Source: a virus
Virus record (IMG/VR): IMGVR_UViG_3300047323_000339
Coordinates: 1-21,571 of that record
Strand: one strand, 5' to 3'
DNA: 21,571 bases
Part shown: positions 1 to 8,354 of the stretch, in pieces
Position numbering within the stretch: position 1 is the first letter of the stretch
How the letters are laid out: every line of letters begins with the position of its first letter
Notes under the pieces: generated by a model
The model's database searches: none
What the model was told of the DNA's origin: nothing
The model's input: the letters and a program-made list of their open reading frames with translations, nothing else
Made by a program: the position numbers and the translations under genes

Positions 1-911
1 TCATCGACGAAGCCTCGATGATCGATACGCCCCTGCGCAACAAGATCCTGGAAGGCACCAACGGCTGCAAGATCGTCTACGTGGGCGATCACTGCCAGCT
101 CTCCCCGATCATGGAAGCGGTGAGCCCCGTGTATGTCGCCAGTCTGCCCTTCTTCGAGCTCGAAGAGCAGATGCGCACCACCATCCCCGAGCTGCAGGCG
201 ACCAACGCCCAGCTGCGTGAGACGGTGAAAACCGGTGTCTTCAAGCCCATCCGGGCTGTCCCCGGCATCATCGACTGGCTCGATGGCCCGGCGATGGAAG
301 CGGAAGTGGCCAAGGCCTTTGCCGAGCAGACGCACGACAAGCGCATCCTCGCCTACACCAATAACCGGGTGAAGGACTACAACGCCCACATCCGTGAGAT
401 GCGGGGCTTGGGCAACGACTACACGGTGGGTGAATTCCTCATCAACAACTCCGCGGTGATGCTGGGCAACATGACCATCCACGTGGAAGAGGAACTCGAA
501 ATCATCTACCAGGGTGACACCGAGATGATCCAGCTCGAAGGTGGCGTGGAGCTCGAGATCATCCACACGACGCTGGCCAACCGTTACAACGAGGTCTACC
601 GCGACGTGGAAGTGCCAGTGGACCGGGATCACTTCGACCGGCTGCTGAAGTACTACAAGAGCCAGAAGAACTGGTTCATGTATTACGACCTGAAAAAGAC
701 CCACCCGGATCTGCGTCAGCGGGATGCGGCCACCGTCCACAAGGCGCAAGGCTCCACCTACGACACGGTGTTCATCGATCTCGATGACCTGTCCACCTGC
801 CGCAATCCGGACCAGGCTGCCCGCCTGCTCTATGTCGCCTTCAGCCGTGCTCGCCGAAGGGTCGTCTGCTATGGCGACCTGGCCGAGAAGTTCGGAGGCA
901 TGACCCGATAA
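1..911 (+). CDS. SF1 DNA helicase, Dda/RecD type (5' partial)
   Basis: ATP-driven DNA helicase of superfamily 1, expected to unwind duplex DNA for phage replication. The frame is open to the left edge: codons from position 3 read IDEAS, the Walker B box (motif II), so the P-loop lies upstream and the ATG at 18 is not the start. Downstream are motif III (VYVGDHCQLSPI, about 78-113), motif V with the HKAQGSTYD sequence (about 735-765) and motif VI with YVAFSRARRR (about 832-861). HKAQG plus the YVAxSRAR box is typical of Dda/RecD-like helicases. The middle insert (about 420-680) probably corresponds to the accessory domain of Dda. In N4 a helicase of this kind (gp37) sits just before the DNA polymerase, as here. 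Family call is secure; the exact role at the fork is inferred from N4. Confidence 0.93.
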   Translation, partial: IDEASMIDTPLRNKILEGTNGCKIVYVGDHCQLSPIMEAVSPVYVASLPFFELEEQMRTTIPELQATNAQLRETVKTGVFKPIRAVPGIIDWLDGPAMEAEVAKAFAEQTHDKRILAYTNNRVKDYNAHIREMRGLGNDYTVGEFLINNSAVMLGNMTIHVEEELEIIYQGDTEMIQLEGGVELEIIHTTLANRYNEVYRDVEVPVDRDHFDRLLKYYKSQKNWFMYYDLKKTHPDLRQRDAATVHKAQGSTYDTVFIDLDDLSTCRNPDQAARLLYVAFSRARRRVVCYGDLAEKFGGMTR

Positions 912-921
912 AGGAAAGATC

Positions 922-1455
922 ATGGCCACCAAGCCCTTACCTGTCACCGCAGGGAACCAGACGTACAAGTGGCTCACCCAGTTCATGGACCGAGTTTTTG
1001 AGCCAGAGAGCCGAAGGATGCAGCAGGCACTGGATCGCATCGTGGAAATGCACGAAGAGATCCTGCCCCCGGAACAACGGGGCTGGCTGGCCTTCCGGTA
1101 TGGCGGTGAGGTGTTTGCGCATGGCCGCACTGTCAAGGTTCCCACCAAGTGCGCATCCAATCTGGCGTTCGCACTGAACGATCAGATGGACAAGTGGCTC
1201 AAGGAAACGCGAGAACTCCGCCTGGATAAAGACCAGATCCAGCAGACGCTCTTCAAGTGTCTGCATGGCTGGAATGACCGGCAGGACTTTCGCAACCGGA
1301 TGCCGGAGTGCCTGGTTGCTGTCACTGGCTCCAATCTGGAACGCACGATGCCTTTCGAGGAGGCGACATGTCATCTCACCCCGAGGGACAGACGGCAGTT
1401 CGAGAAGATCCTGCCGAAGATCCAGCTGTACGCAACAACCCGACTGATTTACTGA
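922..1455 (+). CDS. Conserved hypothetical protein between helicase and polymerase (N4 gp38 position)
   Basis: A 177-residue protein of unknown function. The ATG at 922 follows the helicase stop by 10 bases and has an AAGGAAA ribosome binding site at 911-917. It is mostly charged and helical, with no signal peptide, membrane segment or catalytic motif I recognise. Two segments look folded: residues about 50-75 (GWLAFRYGGEVFAHG) and the C-terminal 30 residues. Position and size match the small gene between helicase and DNA polymerase in N4, so it is likely a replication accessory factor, but that is inference from context. Its 3' end overlaps a possible earlier start of the polymerase gene (ATG at 1368). 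Confidence 0.8.
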   Translation: MATKPLPVTAGNQTYKWLTQFMDRVFEPESRRMQQALDRIVEMHEEILPPEQRGWLAFRYGGEVFAHGRTVKVPTKCASNLAFALNDQMDKWLKETRELRLDKDQIQQTLFKCLHGWNDRQDFRNRMPECLVAVTGSNLERTMPFEEATCHLTPRDRRQFEKILPKIQLYATTRLIY

Positions 1456-1460
1456 AGGAG
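1455..1460 (+). promoter_or_regulatory. Ribosome binding site selecting the DNA polymerase start
   Basis: AAGGAG lies 9 bases before the ATG at 1470 and touches the stop codon of the preceding gene (1453-1455), suggesting translational coupling. A competing site, GAGGAGG at 1357-1363, precedes an in-frame ATG at 1368. The 34 extra residues from 1368 look like an out-of-frame reading of the upstream gene, so 1470 is preferred. Confidence 0.6.
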
Positions 1461-1469
1461 CTTCACGAG

Positions 1470-4091
1470 ATGCGGCATCACGTTTGGTCACAGCAGCCGG
1501 AGTATCCGGTGTGTCTTCTGGTCGGTCAGATCATGAAGGATGAGATTGCCCGTGCGTACTTTCCCGAGGGCGGGAAAGTGCATCAGGATGACGTGATGGT
1601 GCTCGACCTGCACTTCACCGGCAAGAAGACTTCGGCTGCCGAGATGCAGCGCTACATCAAGGAGCAGCTGCAAGGCACGCTGGATGACAACAAGGTGCAG
1701 TACATCCTTGTGACTGACTCCGGCTACTTCAAGACGCTCACCGGCGCCAACAAGAGCGATGCCAATCTCGGCTACGTGATGGACTCCAAGTTCGGCGACC
1801 AGAAGGTGCTCTACATTCCTTCGTTCAGAGCGCTCTTTGCCGATCCGACCGGTATCCGGGCGAAGATCAAGCAAGGCATCGACGCCATGGTGGAGCACGC
1901 AACCGGCGCCTATAAGGCACCCGGCCACGGCATCATCAAATTCGCTGATTATCCTCAGACGGATGTGGAGATCGAGGCGTGGCTGGACAAGCTCATCGAC
2001 ATGAACGTGTCGCTGTCGATTGACATCGAGACGTTTGGCCTGAAGCACTATAACGCTGGCATCGGCACCATCAGCTTCGCCTGGAACCAGGGAGAAGGGA
2101 TTGCCTTCCCGGTGGACTATGTGCCCATCGAGGGAGCGACCGAAGCCCCGTTCGGCAGACAGGTGAGAAACGAGCACCGCCGCATGCTGCTGCGCAAGTT
2201 CTTCAACCGGCTCAAGCAGAAAGCGGCCTATCACCGCATCGCTTTTGACGTGTACATCCTGATCTATCAGCTGTACATGAAGCACATCGTCGACACCGAA
2301 GGCCTGCTCAACGGCATCGAAGTGATGCTCCGGAACTGGGACTGCACGCTGCTGATCACGTATCTGGCGACGAATTCCTGTGCCGGTAACAGTCTCGGTC
2401 TGAAGGACCAGTCACAGGCATTCGCCGGCAACTACGCGCAATCGGAGATCGAGGACATCACCAAGATCCCCCTGCCGCAGTTGCTGGAATACAACCTGGT
2501 GGACTGCCTGTCTACCTGGTTCGTCTACAACAAGCACTACCCGACCATGGTCAAGGATGACCAGCTCAACATCTACCAGACCCTTTTCAAACCGGGAACG
2601 GTGGACATCATCCAGATGCAGTTGACGGGCCTGCCCATCAACATGCAGACGGTCAAGAAGGTCAAAGCAGAAATGCAGACCGACTATGACCGGTCGCTGA
2701 CCATCATCAGCCAGTCGAAGATTGCGCAGCAGTATTCGTATCGACGGGCTGAGAAATGGGCGGAGAAGAAGAACGCCACCCTGAAAAAGAAGCGCGTCAC
2801 GGTCGCAGACTGCCCGCAGGATGAGCGCGAGTTCAATCCTCGCTCGGCGCCCCAGCTACAAGACCTGCTCTTCGAGGTGCACGGTCTGCCAGTCATCGAC
2901 CTGTCCGCCACCCGGCAGCCGAAGACCAACGCCAAGACCTTCGAGGCGTTGCAGAACCACACCCAGGATCCACACATGCTGGAGTTCCTGAAGGCCATGC
3001 TCGACTTCAAGCTGGTCGAGAAGATTCTGGGCACCTTCATCCCGGCGATGGAGAACGCTCAGCTCGGTCCTGACGGCTGGTATTACATGTTCGGTGGCTT
3101 CAACCTGGGCGGCACCGTCTCCGGACGGCTGTCATCCAATGAGCCGAACCTGCAGAACCTGCCAGCTGGTGGCCACAAGGGCCGCAAGGGCGAGTACGGC
3201 AAGATGATCAAGAAGTGCGTCGAAGCACCACCCGGCAAGATCTATGCGGGACTGGACTTCGCCTCGCTCGAGGATCGCATCAGTGCGCTCACGACCAAGG
3301 ATCCGAACAAGCTCAAGGTCTACACCGATGGCTATGACGGACACTGTCTGCGGGCTTACTCGTACTTCGGTGAGCAGATGCCAGACATCGATCCCAATTC
3401 GGTGGACAGCATCAACTCCATCGACGGGAAGTATTCCGTGCTACGCGGCAAGTCCAAGGCACCAACCTTCGCCCTCACCTATCAAGGGACGTATGCCACC
3501 TTGATGAAGAACTGCGGCTTTTCGCTCACGCTGGCCATGTCCATCGAGGCGGCGTACAAGTCGCTCTACAAGGTGAGCATCGACTGGGTGCAGGACAAGC
3601 TCGACAAAGCATCCAAGGATGGTTACGTGACCGTGGCTTTTGGTCTGAGGGTTCGCACTCCCCGTCTGGCTCAGGTGATCCGTGGCACGAGCAAGACGCC
3701 ACGGGAAGCGGAAGCTGAAGGCCGTACTGCCGGCAATGCGCTCGGGCAGAGCTGGTGTCTGCTCAACACCCGAGCCGGTGTCGAGTTCATGGAAAAGGTG
3801 CGGGCCGCCCCGTACATGCGTACACGGATTCGGCCCTGCGCCCACATCCACGATGCCCAGTATTACCTGGTGGATGAGGACATGAAGTGTCTCGAATTCA
3901 TGAACGAACACCTGGTGAAGGCCGTGCAGTGGCAGGACCACCCGGACATCTGGCATGACCAGGTGAAGCTCGGCGGCGAGGTCGGTATTTTCTTCCCGAC
4001 CTGGGCCAACGAAATCACCATTCCCAATGGGGCCAGAGAGCCGGAGATCCTCGCCGTGCTCGATGCCGCCATGGAGAAACTCGCTGCGTAA
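1470..4091 (+). CDS. Family A DNA polymerase with 3'-5' proofreading exonuclease (N4 gp39-like)
   Basis: Replicative DNA polymerase, 873 residues from the ATG at 1470. Exonuclease domain: Exo I DIET (D185, E187), Exo II HRIAFD (D260), Exo III YNLVD (Y341, D345). Polymerase domain: TVSGRLSSNEPNLQNLP at about residues 550-566, motif A LDFASLEDR (D596), motif B R659-x3-K663-x7-Y671 (the O-helix pattern), motif C HIHDAQ (D795). No 5'-3' exonuclease domain is present. Two departures from the E. coli Pol I pattern: the Exo II Asn four residues before the Asp is Arg256, and motif C is HDA rather than HDE. All main catalytic acids are present, so both activities are expected. Starts at 1368 (907 residues) or 1308 are possible but overlap the upstream gene and add low-complexity sequence. 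Confidence 0.96.
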   Translation: MRHHVWSQQPEYPVCLLVGQIMKDEIARAYFPEGGKVHQDDVMVLDLHFTGKKTSAAEMQRYIKEQLQGTLDDNKVQYILVTDSGYFKTLTGANKSDANLGYVMDSKFGDQKVLYIPSFRALFADPTGIRAKIKQGIDAMVEHATGAYKAPGHGIIKFADYPQTDVEIEAWLDKLIDMNVSLSIDIETFGLKHYNAGIGTISFAWNQGEGIAFPVDYVPIEGATEAPFGRQVRNEHRRMLLRKFFNRLKQKAAYHRIAFDVYILIYQLYMKHIVDTEGLLNGIEVMLRNWDCTLLITYLATNSCAGNSLGLKDQSQAFAGNYAQSEIEDITKIPLPQLLEYNLVDCLSTWFVYNKHYPTMVKDDQLNIYQTLFKPGTVDIIQMQLTGLPINMQTVKKVKAEMQTDYDRSLTIISQSKIAQQYSYRRAEKWAEKKNATLKKKRVTVADCPQDEREFNPRSAPQLQDLLFEVHGLPVIDLSATRQPKTNAKTFEALQNHTQDPHMLEFLKAMLDFKLVEKILGTFIPAMENAQLGPDGWYYMFGGFNLGGTVSGRLSSNEPNLQNLPAGGHKGRKGEYGKMIKKCVEAPPGKIYAGLDFASLEDRISALTTKDPNKLKVYTDGYDGHCLRAYSYFGEQMPDIDPNSVDSINSIDGKYSVLRGKSKAPTFALTYQGTYATLMKNCGFSLTLAMSIEAAYKSLYKVSIDWVQDKLDKASKDGYVTVAFGLRVRTPRLAQVIRGTSKTPREAEAEGRTAGNALGQSWCLLNTRAGVEFMEKVRAAPYMRTRIRPCAHIHDAQYYLVDEDMKCLEFMNEHLVKAVQWQDHPDIWHDQVKLGGEVGIFFPTWANEITIPNGAREPEILAVLDAAMEKLAA

Positions 4092-4223
4092 TTAGAGGTT
4101 TGTTTGGGGTTGCAGTTAACCGCTAGACACCGCTGAAATCGTCCTTTATCATCCGTCCATTAGAAATAAGTTTGAGGGGAGCCAAGGGAAACCGGCTCCC
4201 CTTCTTCATCAATTGAGGCCCAC
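4092..4223. other. Intergenic gap with AT-rich patch, hairpin and one copy of the dispersed motif
   Basis: This 132-base gap is the largest in the rightward block. It has an AT-rich stretch (about 4141-4173), a direct repeat ACCGCT at 4119-4124 and 4129-4134, and a GC-rich hairpin at 4175-4202. I see no convincing sigma70 -35/-10 pair. In N4, middle genes are read by the phage RNAPII from AT-rich promoters, so the AT-rich patch could be such a promoter, but this is a weak inference. GAGG at 4215-4218 is the ribosome binding site of the next gene. Confidence 0.5.
4175..4202 (+). terminator. Terminator-like hairpin after the DNA polymerase gene
   Basis: AGGGGAGCC (4175-4183) pairs perfectly with GGCTCCCCT (4194-4202), a 9-bp stem with a 10-base loop. 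It is followed by TCTTCATC, pyrimidine-rich but not a clean T run, so it may be a leaky terminator or an RNA-stability element between the polymerase and the next gene. The left arm and loop also contain a reverse-strand copy of the dispersed CCTTGGCTC motif (4179-4190). Confidence 0.55.
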
Positions 4224-4574
4224 ATGAAAGCTCCCGCATCCAAGAAACGTTTCTTCTTCCTCGTCTCGGCCACCATCGTCTTCCATGTGAAGGGTGTCGA
4301 GAACGCACAGCCGTCTTCGGTTCCGCTGAACGCCACCATCACGGGCGACAAGGACCAGCTTCCTTCGGCCATGATCGGCAAGGCGCAGCAGGCCGTACAG
4401 ATGCAGCTGCTCAAGAAGCTCGGCGAAGAGTTCCAGACCATCGACATCGTCGATGTGGTGATCAACAACATCGTCACGCTCGGCTTCATGACCGAGGACG
4501 AGTTCCTCGCGCCTCCGAAGGTGGACGAGAGCGCAGCCAAGAAGGTGATGTCGGTCATCAAGGGCGGGCTCTGA
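4224..4574 (+). CDS. Hypothetical protein, 116 residues
   Basis: Function not recognised. The ATG has a GAGG site 5 bases upstream. The N-terminal stretch KRFFFLVSATIVFHVKG is hydrophobic, but alternating strand-like residues and a lysine suggest a beta-strand rather than a signal peptide or membrane helix. The middle (about residues 50-95) is amphipathic helix with QMQLLKKLGEEF, and the end is charged (SAAKKVMSVIKGGL). It sits between the DNA polymerase and the nuclease gene, two bases before the next start, so the pair is probably co-translated. Confidence 0.75.
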   Translation: MKAPASKKRFFFLVSATIVFHVKGVENAQPSSVPLNATITGDKDQLPSAMIGKAQQAVQMQLLKKLGEEFQTIDIVDVVINNIVTLGFMTEDEFLAPPKVDESAAKKVMSVIKGGL

Positions 4575-4576
4575 TC

Positions 4577-5116
4577 ATGAGCGACGCCAAGCTCACGGGC
4601 GGTAAGGTGAACTACTACCTGTGCCGTGTCGACAATCCGCAGCGCAAGGAACAGGCTCCGTATCAGGCGGAGTGCGAGGACATTATCCGTGCGCTCGGCA
4701 TGGACTTCGATGAAGGCTGCGAGTTCAAGGCACTGTGGCGCACGGCTGCTGCTCGTCAGGGCAATGGCAAGCCTGGCCGCAGCCAGACTGACCAGGCGAT
4801 CTACGATGCTGAAAAGCGCGTGCACTACGCCAACCGTTCGCTGCGTCACTACCAGTTCGAGCGACTGGGTCAGGAAAGTGCAGTTCTGACAGAACAGCTG
4901 AAGCTCCAGGAAGATCAGATGAAGCTCGCTATCAATGCCATGAAAGGCTCGTGGATCGATTGGGAAGGCGGCGACACATTGCCAGTGCCGAATGAAACCT
5001 TCGTTGAAGTCGTTCTCCGCAACGGCCAAAAAATTGGCCGTTCGAAGGCAATCTACCGTGCATGGGCGATCCGCAACTGCGACGATGACATTGTGAAATA
5101 CCGCATCGTCCCCTGA
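4577..5116 (+). CDS. Two-domain phage hypothetical protein, 179 residues
   Basis: No enzyme motif seen. Residues about 10-90 form one unit (NYYLCRVDNP, then ECEDIIRALGMDFDEG and EFKALWR, ending in a DAEKRVHYANRSL helix), a pattern I associate with small podovirus replication-region proteins. Residues about 122-179 form a second unit with WIDWEGG at its start and DDDIVKYRIVP at its end. This tryptophan-glycine unit closing on a DIxxYR strand recurs at the ends of otherwise unrelated phage proteins, which suggests a small portable binding domain. Starts two bases after the preceding stop with only a weak ribosome binding site. Function unknown; membership of both domain groups is from memory of the pattern. 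Confidence 0.8.
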   Translation: MSDAKLTGGKVNYYLCRVDNPQRKEQAPYQAECEDIIRALGMDFDEGCEFKALWRTAAARQGNGKPGRSQTDQAIYDAEKRVHYANRSLRHYQFERLGQESAVLTEQLKLQEDQMKLAINAMKGSWIDWEGGDTLPVPNETFVEVVLRNGQKIGRSKAIYRAWAIRNCDDDIVKYRIVP

Positions 5117-5167
5117 TTCCTTTCCCTGGTTCGGCTGCCTTTCCACATTCCTTTTTGAGCACTCCTC
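5117..5167 (+). promoter_or_regulatory. Pyrimidine-rich leader of the nuclease gene with dispersed motif
   Basis: This 51-base gap contains TTTCCCTGGTTC at 5121-5132, a plus-strand copy of the dispersed motif. Pyrimidine runs (CCTTTCC at 5119-5125 and 5139-5145, CCTTTTT at 5150-5156) follow. There is no clear Shine-Dalgarno sequence before the ATG at 5168. A regulatory role is inferred only from the recurring motif. Confidence 0.4.
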
Positions 5168-6148
5168 ATGAGAGTTTCCAATAACTCGGACATCTCACTG
5201 CCGCTGGCAGTGTGGCTGCTCCACGATGAGTACGATTATCAGACGGATGAGAACTACATCAGCGCCACCAAGCTGATGCGCCCTCTGCGTCATCTCGTGC
5301 TCCCGCACCGCATTCCCGAAGCCCAACGTCCCATGCCGGACGTGCAGGACTACATCGCCTCGGCGCTCGGCAAGGCGCTCCACGACTCCATCGAAAAGGC
5401 GTGGACCACCGGCCACAAGAAAGCGCTCAAGATGCTCGGCTACTCGGACGACATCATCGAGCACGTGCGCATCAACCCTGCTGAGCCAGAGGAAGGGACG
5501 ATCCCGATCTACATCGAGCAGCGTGCCAAGCGTCAGGTTAAGGTCAATGGCCGGGTCTACACCATCGGCGGCAAGTACGACATGGTGATGGAAGGCAAGG
5601 TGATGGACAACAAGTCCACCACCGTCTATTCCTGGATCTATGGCGGCAAGGACGATGACTATCGTCTGCAGGGCAGCCTGTATCGCTGGCTCAATCCGCA
5701 GAAGATCACCGAGGACACCATCCGCATCAACTTCATCTTCACGGACTGGAGTGCAGCGGATGCTCGGGCCAATCCGAAGTACCCGCAGTCCCGTGTGGCC
5801 TACAAGGAGATCCCACTTCTGAGTCTCGAAGAGACCGAAGCCTGGGTGATCTGGAAGCTCACGCAGGTGCAGAAGTACTGGGGCGTGCCGGAAGCGCAGG
5901 TGCCCAACTGTACCGATGAAGAACTCTGGCGCTCGGCCCCCAAGTTCAAGTATTACGCAGACCCCACCAAGACCTCGGGGCGCTCGACCAAGAATTTCGA
6001 CACGCTTGCTGAGGCAAACGGGTTCTGGAAGGTCGAGAAAGGAGGCAAGGGAATCGTCATCACCGTACCCGGCGAAGTCAAACGCTGTGGCTACTGCGAG
6101 GCATTCGACATCTGTACACAGAAAGATCTCTATCAACAGCCAACATGA
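5168..6148 (+). CDS. PD-(D/E)XK nuclease, RecB-like, with four-cysteine cluster
   Basis: Predicted DNA exonuclease or endonuclease, 326 residues, at the N4 gp42 position. Core motifs: GGKYD (D138), MDNKST (D147, K149) and a RecB-family QxxxY motif in LQGSLY (Q168, Y172). The protein has exactly four cysteines: C248 in VPNCTDEELW, and C307, C310, C316 in RCGYCEAFDIC. The CxxCxxxxxC tail resembles the iron-sulfur tail of AddB/Cas4-type nucleases, but here the first cysteine follows the nuclease core rather than preceding it, so zinc is also possible. The start at 5168 lacks a good Shine-Dalgarno, but the N-terminal DISLPLAVWLLHDEYDY segment looks native. Likely processes DNA ends during replication or recombination. 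Confidence 0.88.
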   Translation: MRVSNNSDISLPLAVWLLHDEYDYQTDENYISATKLMRPLRHLVLPHRIPEAQRPMPDVQDYIASALGKALHDSIEKAWTTGHKKALKMLGYSDDIIEHVRINPAEPEEGTIPIYIEQRAKRQVKVNGRVYTIGGKYDMVMEGKVMDNKSTTVYSWIYGGKDDDYRLQGSLYRWLNPQKITEDTIRINFIFTDWSAADARANPKYPQSRVAYKEIPLLSLEETEAWVIWKLTQVQKYWGVPEAQVPNCTDEELWRSAPKFKYYADPTKTSGRSTKNFDTLAEANGFWKVEKGGKGIVITVPGEVKRCGYCEAFDICTQKDLYQQPT

Positions 6149-8337
6149 TCGACCTCACCGGAGTCACCCACCATCCGGTCATCGAAGAGATGACCGACGT
6201 TCTGTGCGCCAAGTCCCAGAACCAGGACCGCGGATTCTTCCGCACCGAAGTTGCCTACTTCCTCGGGAAGATGGCTGCGAGCATGCGTGCAACCGTTGTC
6301 ACGAAAGACCGTGGTGAAGTTCCGGTGAACGTCTATGCCCTGGCTCTGGCCACCTCCGGCTTCGGCAAAGGCCTCTCCGTGAACATCATCGAAGGCGAGT
6401 TCATGGCTGGTTTCCAGAAGCGCTTCACCGAAGACACCTTCCCGGTGATCGCCGAGAAGCACTTGTGGGAGGAGGCGGCAGCTCGTGCTGCACGTAACGC
6501 GTCCGATCCGAATGAAGAATTCGAAGGCGTCATGGGCGAGTACAAGCGCTGTGGCACCTACGTCTTCACGTTCGATAGCGGCACACCGCCTGCCATCAAG
6601 CAGCTGCGCAACAAGATGATCCTCGCCCAGTGCGGGGCCATCAACCTGCAGATCGACGAGATCGGCTCGAACCTGATCAACTCCACGGACGTGCTCACGC
6701 TATTTCTGGAGCTCTACGACCAGGGGCTGGTGAAGCAGAAGCTCACCAAGAACACCGCGGAAAACACCCGTGGCGAGGATGTGAGCGGCAAGACGCCGAC
6801 CAACATGCTCCTGTTCGGCACACCGGCCAAGCTCCTTGACGGGAGCCAGACGGAAGACCAGTTCTACTCGTTCCTGGAGACCGGTTACGCACGCCGGTGT
6901 CTGTTCGGCTGGGGCAGTCCTGAGCGCAAGTCGAGTCACTCGATGACGGCGGAAGAGATCTACAAGAAGCTCACCAACCCGACCAACGACAGCAACATCA
7001 AGAAGTGGTCGGCGCACTTTCACAAGCTCGCAGACCCGGCCATGTACGGCTGGAAGATGCTCGTGGAAGAGCCCGTGGGCGTGAAGCTGATCCAGTACCG
7101 CATCGCCTGCGAAGCGGCAGCGGAGCTCATGCCCGAGCACGAAGAGATCCGTAAGGCCGAGCTCTCCCACCGCTACTGGAAGGCACTGAAGCTGGCTGGC
7201 GCCCTGGCGTTTGTCGACGAATCCAATGAGGTGGAAATGGATCACCTCATGAGCGCCATCCTCCTGGTCGAAGAGTGCGGCAAGGCCTTCGAGAAGATCC
7301 TCAATCGTGAGAAGAATTACGTGAAGCTGGCGAAGTACATCGCCACTTGCGGCAAGGAAGTCACGCACGCGGATCTGAACGAGAACCTGCCCTACTACAA
7401 GACGGGGGCTGCTGCTCGCACCGAGATGATGACGCTGGCCATTGCCTATGGCTACAAGAATCACATCATCATCAAGAAGAGCTTTGCCGATGGCATCGAA
7501 CTCTATAAAGGTGAGACTTTGCAGGAGACCAAGCTCGACGAGATGACGCTGTCCTACGGCGAGCACTGGGCCTACAACTACCTCTCGGAGAAGGTGCCTT
7601 TCGATCAGCTGCATCTGCTGACCAATGGCACGCAGGCTGATGGCTCAGCGCTGCACTGGTGCAATCACTTCTTCAAGGGCGGTAACGAGGGTAAGGGCCA
7701 CCGAGCCGAGGAGAACGTCATTCCCGGCTTCAACCTGCTGGTGCTGGACATCGATCACGGCGTGACGCTGGATGTGGTGCATGACTTGATGAAGGAATAC
7801 AAGTTCATGACCTACACCACCAAGCGCCATCAGAAAGATGGCCATGGCGATCGCTTCCGTCTGATCCTGCCGATCAACTACCGGCTGGAGCTTTCCTCGG
7901 ACGAGTACAAGGAGTTCATGAACAACATCATGGAGTGGCTCCCGTTCCCGACCGATGAAGCAGCGAACCAGAGAAGCAAGAAGTGGGAGAGCTTTGCAGG
8001 CGGTCAGTACCACTACAACCTCGATGGCGAGATTCTCGATGCCCTGCCGTTCATCCCGAAGACCTCCAAGAATGACCAGCACCAGGCGGAGATGAAGAAG
8101 ATCGGCTCGATGGACAACCTCGAACGCTGGTTTGCGCAACGCATCGCCACGGGCAACCGCAACAACAACCTGCTCAAGTACGCCATGGCACTGGTGGATT
8201 CAGGACTGGATCTGCTGCAGGTCCAGCAGGCGGTGTTCGCCTTCAACGCGAAGCTCTCCAATGGCCTGACCGAAGACGAGATCCGTTCCACGATCCTGGT
8301 CTCGGTGAGCAAACAGTTCGGCAAGAAAGCAGCCTGA
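6145..8337 (+). CDS. Helicase-primase-like protein: P-loop domain plus AEP-type primase domain (N4 gp43-like)
   Basis: 730 residues, starting inside the previous stop (ATGA overlap), so translationally coupled. N-terminal half: a degenerate Walker A around residues 69-76 (A-x4-GK75 followed by Gly, not Ser/Thr) and Walker B NLQIDEIGS (D171, E172), as in phage DUF3987-like ATPases. C-terminal half: LVLDIDHG (D535, D537), a TTKRH then DRFRLILP segment (H562, R572) and a later Asp (D604), which fit the three motifs of archaeo-eukaryotic primases. The last 70 residues (GNRNNNLLKYA onward) resemble the helical region that follows such primases. N4 gp43, of similar length, is required for N4 replication. 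The primase assignment is by motif; activity is inferred. The ATPase-then-primase order is the reverse of most phage primase-helicases. Confidence 0.85.
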   Translation: MIDLTGVTHHPVIEEMTDVLCAKSQNQDRGFFRTEVAYFLGKMAASMRATVVTKDRGEVPVNVYALALATSGFGKGLSVNIIEGEFMAGFQKRFTEDTFPVIAEKHLWEEAAARAARNASDPNEEFEGVMGEYKRCGTYVFTFDSGTPPAIKQLRNKMILAQCGAINLQIDEIGSNLINSTDVLTLFLELYDQGLVKQKLTKNTAENTRGEDVSGKTPTNMLLFGTPAKLLDGSQTEDQFYSFLETGYARRCLFGWGSPERKSSHSMTAEEIYKKLTNPTNDSNIKKWSAHFHKLADPAMYGWKMLVEEPVGVKLIQYRIACEAAAELMPEHEEIRKAELSHRYWKALKLAGALAFVDESNEVEMDHLMSAILLVEECGKAFEKILNREKNYVKLAKYIATCGKEVTHADLNENLPYYKTGAAARTEMMTLAIAYGYKNHIIIKKSFADGIELYKGETLQETKLDEMTLSYGEHWAYNYLSEKVPFDQLHLLTNGTQADGSALHWCNHFFKGGNEGKGHRAEENVIPGFNLLVLDIDHGVTLDVVHDLMKEYKFMTYTTKRHQKDGHGDRFRLILPINYRLELSSDEYKEFMNNIMEWLPFPTDEAANQRSKKWESFAGGQYHYNLDGEILDALPFIPKTSKNDQHQAEMKKIGSMDNLERWFAQRIATGNRNNNLLKYAMALVDSGLDLLQVQQAVFAFNAKLSNGLTEDEIRSTILVSVSKQFGKKAA

Positions 8338-8354
8338 CATCGACAGACGCTGAT

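Noticed and set aside
1308-1469. Earlier starts for the DNA polymerase (1308, 1368)
   Set aside because: The extra residues overlap the preceding gene and are low complexity. AAGGAG before 1470 is well placed. The GAGGAGG before 1368 keeps that start possible but second choice.
4110-4166. Sigma70 promoter from TTGCAG (4110) or TAGAAA (4161)
   Set aside because: No matching second hexamer at 16-18 bases for either candidate.
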